From: Mycosarcoma maydis
Lineage: Eukaryota > Basidiomycota > Ustilaginomycetes > Ustilaginales
DNA length: 64,000 nt
NCBI RefSeq assembly: GCF_000328475.2
Contig: NC_026480.1
Span: 1,302,001 to 1,366,000 of the forward strand
Direction of reading: 5' to 3'
The notes under the pieces were generated by a model, which saw only the letters and a program-made list of their open reading frames with translations, was not told where the DNA came from and did not search any database. The translations under genes were made by a program, and so were the position numbers. This document shows, piece after piece, positions 1 through 9,372 of the stretch; the stretch's first letter is position 1, and each line of letters begins with the position of its first letter.

Positions 1-2095
1 CTCGATCGAACGCCATGAGGGTCCCGTCATCACGCAGCGTGTTCGCCTCACCAATCGTATCATTGATTTGCGCACTCCCACCGCTCAGGCCATCTTTCGC
101 ATCAACGCCGCCATCTGCAACAATTTTCGCTCGCACCTCGACAAGAACCACTTTCTCGAGATTCACACCCCCAAGCTGCAAGGCGGCGCTTCGGAGTCGG
201 GTTCGAGCGTCTTTATGCTCGACTACTTTGGTCGTCCCGCCTTCCTGGCCCAGAGTCCTCAGCTGTTCAAGCAGATGTGCATCGCGGCCGACTTCAAGCG
301 TGTCTACGAGATTGGCCCCGTCTTTCGTGCCGAAAACTCCAACACCGCTCGTCATTTGACCGAATACACTGGCCTGGACATTGAAATGGAGATCGTCCAC
401 TACTATGACGCCATCCGCGTCATTGACGGCATGCTCAAGAGCATCTTTGTTGCACTCAGGGACAACTTTAAGCCCGAGCGCGAGCTCATCAAGCGACACT
501 TTCCCCACGAAGACCTAGTCTATCCCGAAGACACGCTCATCCTCCCCTTTGCACAGGGTGTCCGTCTGCTCGTACAGTCGGGCTACGTCGAGGAAGACGG
601 CAGCGTGCCCAAGGAGGACGAGGATCTGCACACGCGTGCCGAAATTCGTCTTGGAGAGCTGATCAAGGAAAAGTACAACACTGACTACTACATTCTCGAC
701 AAGTTTCCCTCCTCGGTCCGACCCTTCTACGCCATGGAGGACAAGGAGGACTCCAAAGTGACCAATTCGTTTGATATCTTTATTCGTGGTCAGGAGATCT
801 GCACGGGTGGTCAGCGTATCCACGACATTGAAGAGCTCGAGCGCAAGATGCACCGTCTCTCGATCTCGTCCAAAGGAATGCAAGAGTACCTCGAGGGCTT
901 CCGCCTTGGTGCACCTCCGCATGCAGGCTGCGGTATCGGCCTGGAACGACTGGTGATGCTTTATCTCAACTTGGGCGACGTCCGTTACGGAACGCTCTTC
1001 CACCGTGACCCTCGTAGTCTGCCGCTGCAGAAGAACGACGTGGACGAACTGCGTCACCCCGAGGCTAGCACCAACCCACCACCTTGGAAGCATCCACGAC
1101 TAGCGCTCAAGGCCGACGCAGAAAGCGAGCTGCGTGATCTGCAGCCCTTGGAGAAGCTCATCGCCAACTACGGTGATGCCTCCAACACGGCCTGGCTGGA
1201 CGACCGCTACAAGGTGTGGCGACATGCCGACACGGGTGCTGCTGTAGGCTACTCGCCGTTCAAGGGCTATGCCATGATCATTGGCGACCCGCTGTGCGAC
1301 AAAACACAGCTATCGCAGGTAATCTCGGCTTTCCTGCAATACATCAAGAAGGAGGCCAAACTCAAGCCTATTTGGATGATGGTGTGCGAAGAGGTCGAGG
1401 AGATCCTGGGCGGACGGCTCAATTGGTGCTCGCTTTCTTGTGCCGCGGAAGAGCGCGTGGAAGACCCAACGAAGAATCCAGCTCGACACGACCCTGATAT
1501 TCAGAAGAAGGTGCGCCACGCACGCAAGGAAGGTGTCAAGATCCAAGATTATGCGCTCGCCGAAAACGTGCCGGACGAGGTGATGCGCGAAACGGACGAG
1601 CGCATCGAGGACTGGCGCAAGAACCGCAAGGGCGAGCAAGTGCACATGACCGACGTGCACCCATGGCGCGACATGTCGCACCGCGTCTATTACATTGCGC
1701 GCGACTCTTCGAGCAAAGTTTGCGCCATGGTGGTGCTGCACCAGCTCTCACCACAACATGGGTGGCAAATCAAGTGGGCGCTTGATTTTCCCGGTGCGCC
1801 CAACGGCACCATCGAACATGTCATTCTGCACGCGCTCGAGAACAATGCCGGCAGCAAGATGACATTTGGCGCCTCTGCGACCTCCAAGCTGGTGGCCAAG
1901 CACGGTTTGAGCAAGGTCACAACAAAGTGGTTGACCAAGGCGTACAACTCGCTAGCTGAGCATAACAAGCTCACCAACAAGGGCGAGTTCAGGCAGAAGC
2001 TCGGTGCGGTCGAAGACAGGGTGTACATTTGCTACCCACGACATGGCCTTTCGCCCGCCGGTATTCAAGCGATCATTGGCTTCTTTAAGCAGTAG
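1..2095 (+). CDS. erdS: Ergosteryl-3-beta-O-L-aspartate synthase type fusion: aspartyl-tRNA synthetase + DUF2156 transferase domain (5' truncated)
   Basis: The reading frame is open from base 2 at the window edge, so the N-terminus (anticodon-binding domain) lies outside; about 697 residues are visible. The first third is a class IIb aspartyl-tRNA synthetase core: IDLRTP near the start, motif 2 FRAENSNTARHLTEYTGL, and motif 3 GCGIGLERLVML. An ordinary cytosolic enzyme would end near base 1020 (after FHRDPRSLP). Here the frame continues for about 350 residues into a DUF2156/GNAT-like domain related to the tRNA-dependent aminoacyl-transfer domain of bacterial MprF (VRHARKEGV is typical). This arrangement is the fungal ErdS family, which charges tRNA-Asp and transfers aspartate to the 3-hydroxyl of ergosterol. 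Family assignment is by recognition of the two domains in order; enzymatic activity is inferred. A separate standard AspRS elsewhere in the genome would be expected. Confidence 0.93.
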   Translation, partial: SIERHEGPVITQRVRLTNRIIDLRTPTAQAIFRINAAICNNFRSHLDKNHFLEIHTPKLQGGASESGSSVFMLDYFGRPAFLAQSPQLFKQMCIAADFKRVYEIGPVFRAENSNTARHLTEYTGLDIEMEIVHYYDAIRVIDGMLKSIFVALRDNFKPERELIKRHFPHEDLVYPEDTLILPFAQGVRLLVQSGYVEEDGSVPKEDEDLHTRAEIRLGELIKEKYNTDYYILDKFPSSVRPFYAMEDKEDSKVTNSFDIFIRGQEICTGGQRIHDIEELERKMHRLSISSKGMQEYLEGFRLGAPPHAGCGIGLERLVMLYLNLGDVRYGTLFHRDPRSLPLQKNDVDELRHPEASTNPPPWKHPRLALKADAESELRDLQPLEKLIANYGDASNTAWLDDRYKVWRHADTGAAVGYSPFKGYAMIIGDPLCDKTQLSQVISAFLQYIKKEAKLKPIWMMVCEEVEEILGGRLNWCSLSCAAEERVEDPTKNPARHDPDIQKKVRHARKEGVKIQDYALAENVPDEVMRETDERIEDWRKNRKGEQVHMTDVHPWRDMSHRVYYIARDSSSKVCAMVVLHQLSPQHGWQIKWALDFPGAPNGTIEHVILHALENNAGSKMTFGASATSKLVAKHGLSKVTTKWLTKAYNSLAEHNKLTNKGEFRQKLGAVEDRVYICYPRHGLSPAGIQAIIGFFKQ

Positions 2096-3179
2096 AATCG
2101 AGACGGCGCTATACATAGATCTCCGGCGCGAGGTTGTTAGGTCCAAGCCTCAGGTGTTCTGGTAGTTTGATTCGGTTTTAATATGATACCATGTTCACGT
2201 TGCTAAGTTTTTGCGTCCGACCGACAAGTGACATTGTTCGAATGTCGAATAAACGTCGGATGACGTGTGCGTATCGCCGGCATGTCGAACCTTTGCAAGG
2301 CGAAAGGAGCTGACCGGGGAAGCGGAGGTATTGGCCCGATGCGATTCTGAGAGAAGACGAGCTGCCAACTGCGATTGCCACGTTCCTGTCAATTCTTGAC
2401 AGGTTGGTGGAAACAACAATCGTGAATCACGAATGTGGGGCGTATACGTGGAGTGAGTCGGGCTTGACAGGTTTGGTAGGAGGGATTTCGAACAACTCGA
2501 AGCTTCGATCGAGGACGCAGAGGGCGAAAATAGAGCACGTTGTATACCACTTTGAAACATGAAATGATCATGCATACGCAGGCGGAAGAACGTGCGCCGT
2601 TCCAATACGCTAGTCGTGAGTGTTTGCCTGTGACAGGCTCAGCGAGTGAGTTGTTAATAGAAAAAGAATATATATATGCTAGTGTGCACCTGGTGAAAGG
2701 TGGAATGAACGTCTCGAAGAGCAGCGAGGTCGAGATTCACGATTGTCCGTCTCTGCGCCTGTACAGGTAGTTCAAGATTTATCGTGCTCAGACCACGATT
2801 GGCGCCGATGGTTGCAACCATCGTTCACGGTCGGTCGTGTCGTTGGTTTTTGCTTGTTGAAAGTAACACCATCTCTCTGCTCATCGGGGCGATCGCTTGC
2901 ATCTCGGCTTTAGACCTACCTGCTTACATCTGCCGATAGTCTCGCTTGATTCTTTGTCGGTTAGACTTGACCATTGCTTGCCGCACGTGCACGTGCACGC
3001 TGACGCTGCAGTCGATTCCTTCTGTACATTCCCACCCAACAACCAACACGCATCGTTCGCTGGTCAAAGATCCCAAGACGCACATAAACAAGCACTACAC
3101 TACGTAAGTCGCTTGTCTCTTTAGTGACATTGTGTACATGCGCACGACCACACTGACATTACTCGAAGCGTCACACGTA
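2096..3179. other. Intergenic region, no gene seen
   Basis: Between the erdS stop and the histidine phosphatase start. Short open frames at 2540-2770 and 2897-3124 show no recognisable domain. An AT-rich stretch (AATATATATATGC) lies near 2667, and pyrimidine-rich DNA at about 3040-3120 is likely promoter or 5' leader of the downstream gene. Confidence 0.6.
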
Positions 3180-4370
3180 ATGGTTTCCTCTGCCTTGCTG
3201 GCTCTCCTCGGCGTCGCCGCTTCGCGAATTCAGGCTGCCCCCACTTGGCCAATTGTCTTGAACCCTTTCGCCATGCACAATTCGTATACGTTCACCACTC
3301 ACACCGGTTTCTTCAAGTACGACACAGTGGATGGCGCCTCGCTCCCCGCGGTTGCGGCCAACTTTGGTCTGCATGAAAACACGAGCTGGGCGGAGCTCTT
3401 GCAGACGCTACTCGAGCTCAACGTGCAAGGGTTGGTCACTGATGGCTCGTCGTACAAGCTCGTGTTTGCTGGACGTCATGGTCAAGGCTACCACAATGTG
3501 GCTGAGAGTCAGTACGGTACTGAGGCTTGGGATTCGTACTGGTCCAAGTTGACTACGGACGGCAAGCTCGTGTGGGGACCGGATGCTCGGTTGACGCCGC
3601 TGGGCATTCAACAGGCGCACGCGGTGAACGAAGCTTGGGTGGCGATGCTCAAGCAGCCAGACCATGCACCTCTGCCGACCAAGCTCTTCTCGAGCCCGCT
3701 CAGCCGTGCTCTGTCCACGCTCGAGATTTCGTACGACAAGCTGCTGGTGAGCAACCCCAATAATACTTCCAGCACCTCTACGTCGCAGCCTCGAGCGCAA
3801 GTGGTGCAATTGCAAAGCTTGCTTTCCCACCTCGATCAAGCGCAGCTTCCAGATGGACTCGAGATGCATCTTAAGAGGCTTTTCGGTTGGATTGGCAGTG
3901 TTCCCTCGGAACTGGCTGCACAGCTGCAGAGCATCCTCTGGCAACGCGCACACAACCAGATCCCAGCAGGGCTTGGCCGACTGGTGCAAAACATCATGTC
4001 GCACTACGCTCCGCGGCCGGTTCCGCAGGTCAAGGAGCTCTTCCGAGAAGAGTACGGTGAACACACGTGCGACCAGCGACGCACTAAATCGCAGATCGCT
4101 GCTGACTACCCCAACGCTGTATTCGAAGCTGGTTTCGCGCAACAGGATCCACTCTGGACTACGACGCGTGAACAAGCTGACCACTTGGATGAGCGCATTC
4201 ATCAAGCATTGACACAAATGTGGAACGAATCGCCGCTCGATCAGGTCGTGTCTGTGACGAGCCACTCGGGCGTCATGCAGAGCTTGTTCAGGGTTGTAGG
4301 TCATTACCCGATCAAGCCGGGAACGGGCGCGCTCGTTCCGTTGATCATCAAGGCTACACCGCGTAGGTGA
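3180..4370 (+). CDS. Secreted or luminal histidine phosphatase (phosphoglycerate mutase-like) family protein
   Basis: A 396-residue protein if started at the ATG at 3180. The frame also contains an ATG at 3138, but starting at 3180 puts a hydrophobic signal-peptide-like segment (VSSALLALLGVAASRIQA) at the extreme N-terminus, so this start is preferred. The catalytic phosphohistidine motif RHG is near residue 98 (GRHGQGYHN) and the second catalytic histidine is in SHSGVM near residue 361, as in the branch-2-like fungal Pmu1/phosphomutase-related proteins. The substrate cannot be told from sequence. It is transcribed towards the reductase gene on the other strand, with about 220 bp between their stops. 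A long antisense open frame over the same region is taken as a shadow. Confidence 0.85.
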   Translation: MVSSALLALLGVAASRIQAAPTWPIVLNPFAMHNSYTFTTHTGFFKYDTVDGASLPAVAANFGLHENTSWAELLQTLLELNVQGLVTDGSSYKLVFAGRHGQGYHNVAESQYGTEAWDSYWSKLTTDGKLVWGPDARLTPLGIQQAHAVNEAWVAMLKQPDHAPLPTKLFSSPLSRALSTLEISYDKLLVSNPNNTSSTSTSQPRAQVVQLQSLLSHLDQAQLPDGLEMHLKRLFGWIGSVPSELAAQLQSILWQRAHNQIPAGLGRLVQNIMSHYAPRPVPQVKELFREEYGEHTCDQRRTKSQIAADYPNAVFEAGFAQQDPLWTTTREQADHLDERIHQALTQMWNESPLDQVVSVTSHSGVMQSLFRVVGHYPIKPGTGALVPLIIKATPRR

Positions 4371-4594
4371 GAGGTAGAGCACACGAATCGACTAGCGATT
4401 CCTTGTTCCACTCCGCTCCTGCTTCAAGCATGTGATTGGCAATGTAAGCTCTATGCGCTTCTATCAGCCTCACTGATAAAACACTCGACTCGTTCGGTAT
4501 CTTTGAGCGCATGCGCCTGTCTGTGATGTTGGAACGATCAACTTGCAATTGATGACGAAATACAAACGGACTGCGAGCCTACAGCTGGTCTGGC

Positions 4595-5710
4595 TCACTT
4601 CCACACCTTGGATGCATCCATTTGCTTCTTCAAGTTCCACTTTTCGGCTCTGTCGGTATCGATCAATACTGCCACCTTGCCCGAGTTGTCGCCGGTGAAC
4701 AATCGCAAAAACGCATCCTCGGCGCCGTAGACACCAAACGTGACATCCTCTCGGTTCTTGATGGTACCGTCGGCAAGCATCTTGGGTACCTCGTCCATGA
4801 ACTTGCCGAGCCACTTGGGGATGTACGAGCTGACAATGAAGCCTTGGTACTTGAGCTCCTTTGTGATGACGTTGAACAAGTTTTTCGGGTAAACGACGTC
4901 TTCGGGTTTTTCGGCGTTGTAACCAGAGATGTAGCCGCATGCGACAATGATACCGTAGCGCGCGGCGTTGTCGATGTATGCTTCTAGTTGGTCACCGCCG
5001 ACATTGTCAAAGTAGTAGTGGATTCCAGTATCGGCGGCAAACGCTTTGAGCTTGGCGCGGAGGTCTTCGGTCTTGTAGTTGATCGATTCCTCCGCCCCGA
5101 GCGAGCGCACGAACTCGCACTTTTCGTCCGAGCCGGCCGAGGCAATCACTCCCACACCAGCCTGGTGACAAAGCTGCACGACCAGCTGACCGACCGCACC
5201 AGCAGCACCCGAGACGAACATCTTGTTGCCCGGCTTAAGATCGCCAATGATCTCCTTGAGCGACATGTAGGCGGTCATACCTGCCATACCAGCTGCACCG
5301 AGGTAAGTGGTGATCGAAAGGCCGTTGTTCAACTGGGCCGGGTCAAATTTCCGGAATGTAGCAGCCGCAGCGGCTGGGTGGATGGTGTAGTCTTCGATAC
5401 CGGTGGACCAGGCGTAGACAATATCACCGGGAGCAAAATCGTTCACCTCGGATCGGACTACTTCGGCGATACCGATAGCGGTGACAGGCTGACCGACAAC
5501 ATATGGTGCTGAAAAGTAGCCGTTGTTGCCTTTCATACGATTGCGCATGGTAGGGTCGAGAGAGACAGCAATGTTGCGCGTCAGGACGCCACCGTTGAGA
5601 GCAACATTGTCAATGTCGAGCTCGGCAGAGCCTGGCTTGGTGGTCTCGCCTGGCTTGGGCAGACCGGTGGGTTGAGTCTTGTTGAAGAGCACCTGGTGGT
5701 TCGTGACCAT
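4595..5710 (-). CDS. NADP-dependent medium-chain dehydrogenase/reductase (prostaglandin/curcumin reductase-like)
   Basis: A 371-residue single-exon protein. The N-terminal half is the MDR catalytic fold without the structural zinc cysteines (LDPTMRNRM, the family's DPYMRGRM-like segment). The Rossmann nucleotide site is near residue 165 (SGAAGAVGQLVVQL), followed by KCEFVRSLGAEESINY and FDNVGG. These are hallmarks of the leukotriene B4 12-hydroxydehydrogenase / zinc-independent alkenal double-bond reductase group, which reduces alpha,beta-unsaturated carbonyls with NADPH. Cytosolic, as no targeting signal is visible. An AT-rich TATA-like stretch (AAATATATATATG) lies about 80 bp upstream. Exact substrate unknown. 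Confidence 0.88.
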   Translation of the reverse strand: MVTNHQVLFNKTQPTGLPKPGETTKPGSAELDIDNVALNGGVLTRNIAVSLDPTMRNRMKGNNGYFSAPYVVGQPVTAIGIAEVVRSEVNDFAPGDIVYAWSTGIEDYTIHPAAAAATFRKFDPAQLNNGLSITTYLGAAGMAGMTAYMSLKEIIGDLKPGNKMFVSGAAGAVGQLVVQLCHQAGVGVIASAGSDEKCEFVRSLGAEESINYKTEDLRAKLKAFAADTGIHYYFDNVGGDQLEAYIDNAARYGIIVACGYISGYNAEKPEDVVYPKNLFNVITKELKYQGFIVSSYIPKWLGKFMDEVPKMLADGTIKNREDVTFGVYGAEDAFLRLFTGDNSGKVAVLIDTDRAEKWNLKKQMDASKVWK

Positions 5711-5994
5711 TTTGAGACAGTGAGAGATGACAAAGAACGACAGTGGTTAAGAAGAACCATGCGATTCACGATTGTTGACAAGACCAGTCGAAATATATAT
5801 ATGTCCGTGTCCGCCTCCAGATATTTGCGAAGCTGTAGCACAGACCACGGCAGGCTCGGCTATCAAAATAGCACGGCGCCGAGTGAGCACAAGTCTAAAG
5901 TCCGGTAGCAGCATAGCGAGACACGGTAGAATCTCGAACGGTGAATCGTGCGTTTGCTTCGATGCGCTTCTACAGAGAGAAGGTTGTTGACCCT

Positions 5995-6012
5995 TCGTGA
6001 TTCGTGATTCAC
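5995..6012. repeat. CACGA-type heptad repeat (short)
   Basis: TCGTGAT/TCGTGAT followed by TCAC: two copies of a 7-bp unit with a TCGTG core, lying between divergent genes. Confidence 0.7.
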
Positions 6013-6284
6013 CTTTATTGCAGGTTCTTGCCGCATCGCTCTGTGCAATCACGAATAACCTTGGTGCTTGTTGATGGTGGGGTTAAAAACTCGCCACTGT
6101 TTCAAACCGATGATGACACACTCTGTGACGGGTCGCGTGTCGCGCTCAACTTTTTTATTTTCTTAACTTAATTTTTTCCCCTTCCCTAAAAGTCATCTGC
6201 ATTGCCGATCCTCCACTTTGCAAAACGTTAGTGTGCCGGTGTAACATCATGGAAAAGCAGCACGCCGCGCACGGGTCCGCAGTA

Positions 6285-6330
6285 AATCACGAAATCACAA
6301 ATCGCGAATCGTGAATCGGGAGCATTCACG
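6285..6330. repeat. CACGA-type heptad repeat, degenerate
   Basis: Degenerate tandem copies of AATCACG and its relatives (AATCGCG, AATCGTG, ATTCACG) about 320-370 bp upstream of the SYLF-HAD start codon. Confidence 0.7.
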
Positions 6331-6651
6331 ATCTGCGAACCTCTTTCCGCTGACCGGAATCGGTATCCGTGCGGCCATCTTTTATAATCACGAATAATTT
6401 AAAGTTGCAGGCGGTGTTGCTGACTGCGAGCAAGCACGTCCATAAAGTATCAAGCACCGAAGTATGCACGATGTAGTAGCCAGTAGGTTGGCGAGTAGAA
6501 ATCTATGCTGTTGCAATCGCTCGTCAAGCATTGATCCATCGATTCATCACAATCAACACATCATAAAGAGATCGAGACGTTGTTTCTCAAAGCGTATACT
6601 GGTGTCGTCACACCATCCTTGTTGTGCGCAACACTATCGCTGCGAATTGCC

Positions 6652-9321
6652 ATGTCGGGCCCACCGCCTCCTGCGCGAGTATCCGACGTTGATGCCTCCT
6701 CTTCCACGACTGAAAACCAAGACAGCCGATGGAGACGATGGGGAAAATCCGCCTTGGACAAGTCCATCGTCCTCTCCGACTGGGCTTCGGGCTATGCCAA
6801 TTCAGCCTCTGCCAAGATCGGCGGCGAACGATTTTGGCCTAAATCCAACGACTTTTCAGACGAGATTGCTAAATGCGAACGTATCCTGCGCGCCTTCACG
6901 GTGGAAGGTATCGAAACAAAATCCGCCGTATCCAAAGATACTACCGCTGACACTGCTGATACAGCAGAGACGGCGGTCGGACATGACTCGAACAAGGACA
7001 GCTTGACGAAGAAGAAACGCAAAGTCCTTCGCAAAATTCCACCCGCCGTTATCAAACGTGCCAAAGGAATCGTCATTTACACTGCGATGCGTAGTGGTAT
7101 CGCACCATTTGGAGGCGCAGGAGGCGCAGGTCTTATGTTGGCGCGGCTGCCCGATGGTTCTTGGAGCGCACCTTCGTCCATCAGTCCAAACAACCTTGCT
7201 GTCGGCCTGCTACTAGGCTTTGACATCTTTGACGTGATTCTCGTAGTCAATAGCGACAGGGCGATGGAATCGTTCAAATCGCACAAAGTCACGCTCGGAG
7301 CTGAAACCGCGGTGGCAGCTGGTCCATTCGGTACAGGCATCAGCGGTGAGATGGGTATCGATCGAAGTCCCGTTTTCTCCTACGTTCGATCCAGAGGTTT
7401 GTACGGAGGAGTGGAAGCCATGGCGCAAGTGTTTTTGCACAGGTTCGACGAGAACGAACGTGTCTACTACTGGCCCGGTATCACAGCCAGAGACATCTTG
7501 GAAGGCAAGGTACGCAAACCACCAATTGTTGATCCGCTCTACCGTGCCCTGCGCGATGCCGAAACCGGCGTAGCTCAGGGCGACTCTCTGGAACGAATCG
7601 TATACGAGACAATTCATGCTCCACCCAACGTCGCCGTTCGTCAACTGCAGCAAGAAGGCTCAGCGGAGCTGCTCAACGATGGAGAAAGGCTAAAGCTCCC
7701 TCCCACGCCCGAGGAGCTCGAGGCGATGGAGCAGGCAGGAATTCCCGATGACTTCGATTTGGCGTTGGACAAGAAGGAAAGGGAAGAGGCGGCAAGAAGA
7801 GCGGAGGAGGAAAAGAGGCAAATTATGGCATTACCTCCTCCACCGAAGCATAAAAAGGTAATAGGCTATTGGGAGTCGAGGGGAACTAAACCGGGTGGAA
7901 AGAGGAGAGTAGCCCCTTCGCCCTTACATATCCAGGCAAAGTCGGAAAGAGAAGGAAAGACTGTGGCGGCGAAAGATGAGGACGAGCAAGATCAAGCAAA
8001 GATGGATTTGATCGACCTCGACGAGCCGAGCAAGCCTCGGCTTCCGCCACGACCCACACAAGGATCCCATGTTGATGAGGTGGCTGATGAGTTGCAGAAC
8101 ACCACGGTCCGCGACTCTGTAGAATCCTACAACGACATCCACGCACCGACAAACGAATTTGATGGCGAGGCGACAACGCTGATTGCCCCTGTCGCAACAT
8201 CTATCCCAAGCACACCCAAATCCGCGATCCCTGCCAACCTGACCGACTCGATCGATTCTCTCTCACGCTCAACCTCGCTCACTCGTCCCTCTCGTCCACC
8301 TCGACGCACCGCTGGTGCTTCCGTTGCAACCCCACGCACCCCCACGACTGCCGCAACCACCGTCTGCTCGACAACCACATCCACATCCACACCTCCATCT
8401 TTGCACTTGTTCTTCGATTGGGACGAAACTATCACCTCGAGCGATACGCTTTCGCTGATTGCGCCGGTCGAAGGCACCCAACATGGCGAACCGTTTGCGC
8501 ACTACACCAAGGCGTACCTGTCTGACCTAGCAAAGTTCGAAGAGGCGTTCGGTGCGCGCGACAACTGGGAGTCGCAACTGGAGTTTTTGGATAAGATCGA
8601 CGAGGTGGAACGAGCATCGGTCGCTCGCGTTGAAGAAGGCGGCTTGTTCAAAGGTATGTCGGAGAGCTCGCTGCTGGAGCGTGCGACTGGAGTACGATTC
8701 AGGGACGGCTGGTCGACGTTCTACACCTGGCTTGCGACGCAGGTTGAATCGGGTCGACTCAACGCCGACGTGATTAGCGTTGGCTGGAGCGCCACATTTA
8801 TCCGCCACGCTATCGAACACGAATCGTCGCACCAAGTCATCGCAAACATCTACGCGAACCAAATCGACATGGTCGACGCTGTGGGTACAGGGAAACTCAC
8901 CAAATCGTCGGCGCTCGCGCTCACCTCGCTCCCAGCTTCTGGTGGCATCCGAACAGGTCTGCACAAACTCCACATCATGAACCAGATCCCAGAGTCGCCT
9001 CGTCCCAACACCCTCAAGGTGTACGTAGGCGACTCAGCCACTGATCTACCCTGCCTCGTCAACGCCGATTACGGCTTGATCATGAAACCAACCAACGACT
9101 TTGACGCGTCAAGCATCAACAAGGTCATCCAGCACACCAAACCGCCCGTCAAGACCTTCTATACCCACTTTCAAGACTTCCTTCAGTCCCCCCTGACCAA
9201 CAGCGAGCACTATGAAGACGCTCCTGCATCTCACCACCGTAGCGTTCTCATCAGGATAGATGACTGGACTCAGGCACTTGCCGTGATCCAGCACATTCAA
9301 GAGCAATCCGAGTCTTTGTAG
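6652..9321 (+). CDS. SYLF (Ysc84/DUF500) domain protein fused to a HAD-superfamily phosphatase domain
   Basis: An 889-residue protein from the ATG at 6652; the frame is open a little further upstream only through a TTG. Residues about 125-315 form a SYLF domain (IPPAVIKRAKGIVIYTAMRS, FGGAGGAGLMLARL, SPNNLAVGLLLGFDIFD, GPFGTGISGEMG), a lipid/actin-binding module of Ysc84/SH3YL1. The middle (about 320-580) is charged and low-complexity. From about residue 583 a HAD hydrolase begins: nucleophile motif FFDWDETIT (Asp near 589) and the acidic motif VYVGDSATDLPCL near residue 790, resembling fungal Cto1/YCR015C-type phosphatases. No stop or obvious intron separates the halves. SYLF proteins act at membranes and endocytic sites; what the phosphatase acts on is unknown. 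Role of the combination is inference. Confidence 0.88.
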   Translation: MSGPPPPARVSDVDASSSTTENQDSRWRRWGKSALDKSIVLSDWASGYANSASAKIGGERFWPKSNDFSDEIAKCERILRAFTVEGIETKSAVSKDTTADTADTAETAVGHDSNKDSLTKKKRKVLRKIPPAVIKRAKGIVIYTAMRSGIAPFGGAGGAGLMLARLPDGSWSAPSSISPNNLAVGLLLGFDIFDVILVVNSDRAMESFKSHKVTLGAETAVAAGPFGTGISGEMGIDRSPVFSYVRSRGLYGGVEAMAQVFLHRFDENERVYYWPGITARDILEGKVRKPPIVDPLYRALRDAETGVAQGDSLERIVYETIHAPPNVAVRQLQQEGSAELLNDGERLKLPPTPEELEAMEQAGIPDDFDLALDKKEREEAARRAEEEKRQIMALPPPPKHKKVIGYWESRGTKPGGKRRVAPSPLHIQAKSEREGKTVAAKDEDEQDQAKMDLIDLDEPSKPRLPPRPTQGSHVDEVADELQNTTVRDSVESYNDIHAPTNEFDGEATTLIAPVATSIPSTPKSAIPANLTDSIDSLSRSTSLTRPSRPPRRTAGASVATPRTPTTAATTVCSTTTSTSTPPSLHLFFDWDETITSSDTLSLIAPVEGTQHGEPFAHYTKAYLSDLAKFEEAFGARDNWESQLEFLDKIDEVERASVARVEEGGLFKGMSESSLLERATGVRFRDGWSTFYTWLATQVESGRLNADVISVGWSATFIRHAIEHESSHQVIANIYANQIDMVDAVGTGKLTKSSALALTSLPASGGIRTGLHKLHIMNQIPESPRPNTLKVYVGDSATDLPCLVNADYGLIMKPTNDFDASSINKVIQHTKPPVKTFYTHFQDFLQSPLTNSEHYEDAPASHHRSVLIRIDDWTQALAVIQHIQEQSESL

Positions 9322-9372
9322 ATACCAATGCGCTGCTTGAATCAGACATTCTATGTACATCCAAACATGCAA

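Larger units (their letters stand above)
5711..6651. other. Shared upstream region of two divergent genes
   Basis: About 940 bp between the reductase (reverse) and the SYLF-HAD gene (forward). It holds two groups of CACGA heptads (5995-6012 and 6285-6330), homopolymer-rich DNA around 6150-6185, and no convincing gene. Confidence 0.6.

Noticed and set aside
3408..4382. 324-codon reverse open frame over the histidine phosphatase
   Set aside because: Antisense to a protein with intact catalytic motifs; no recognisable features.
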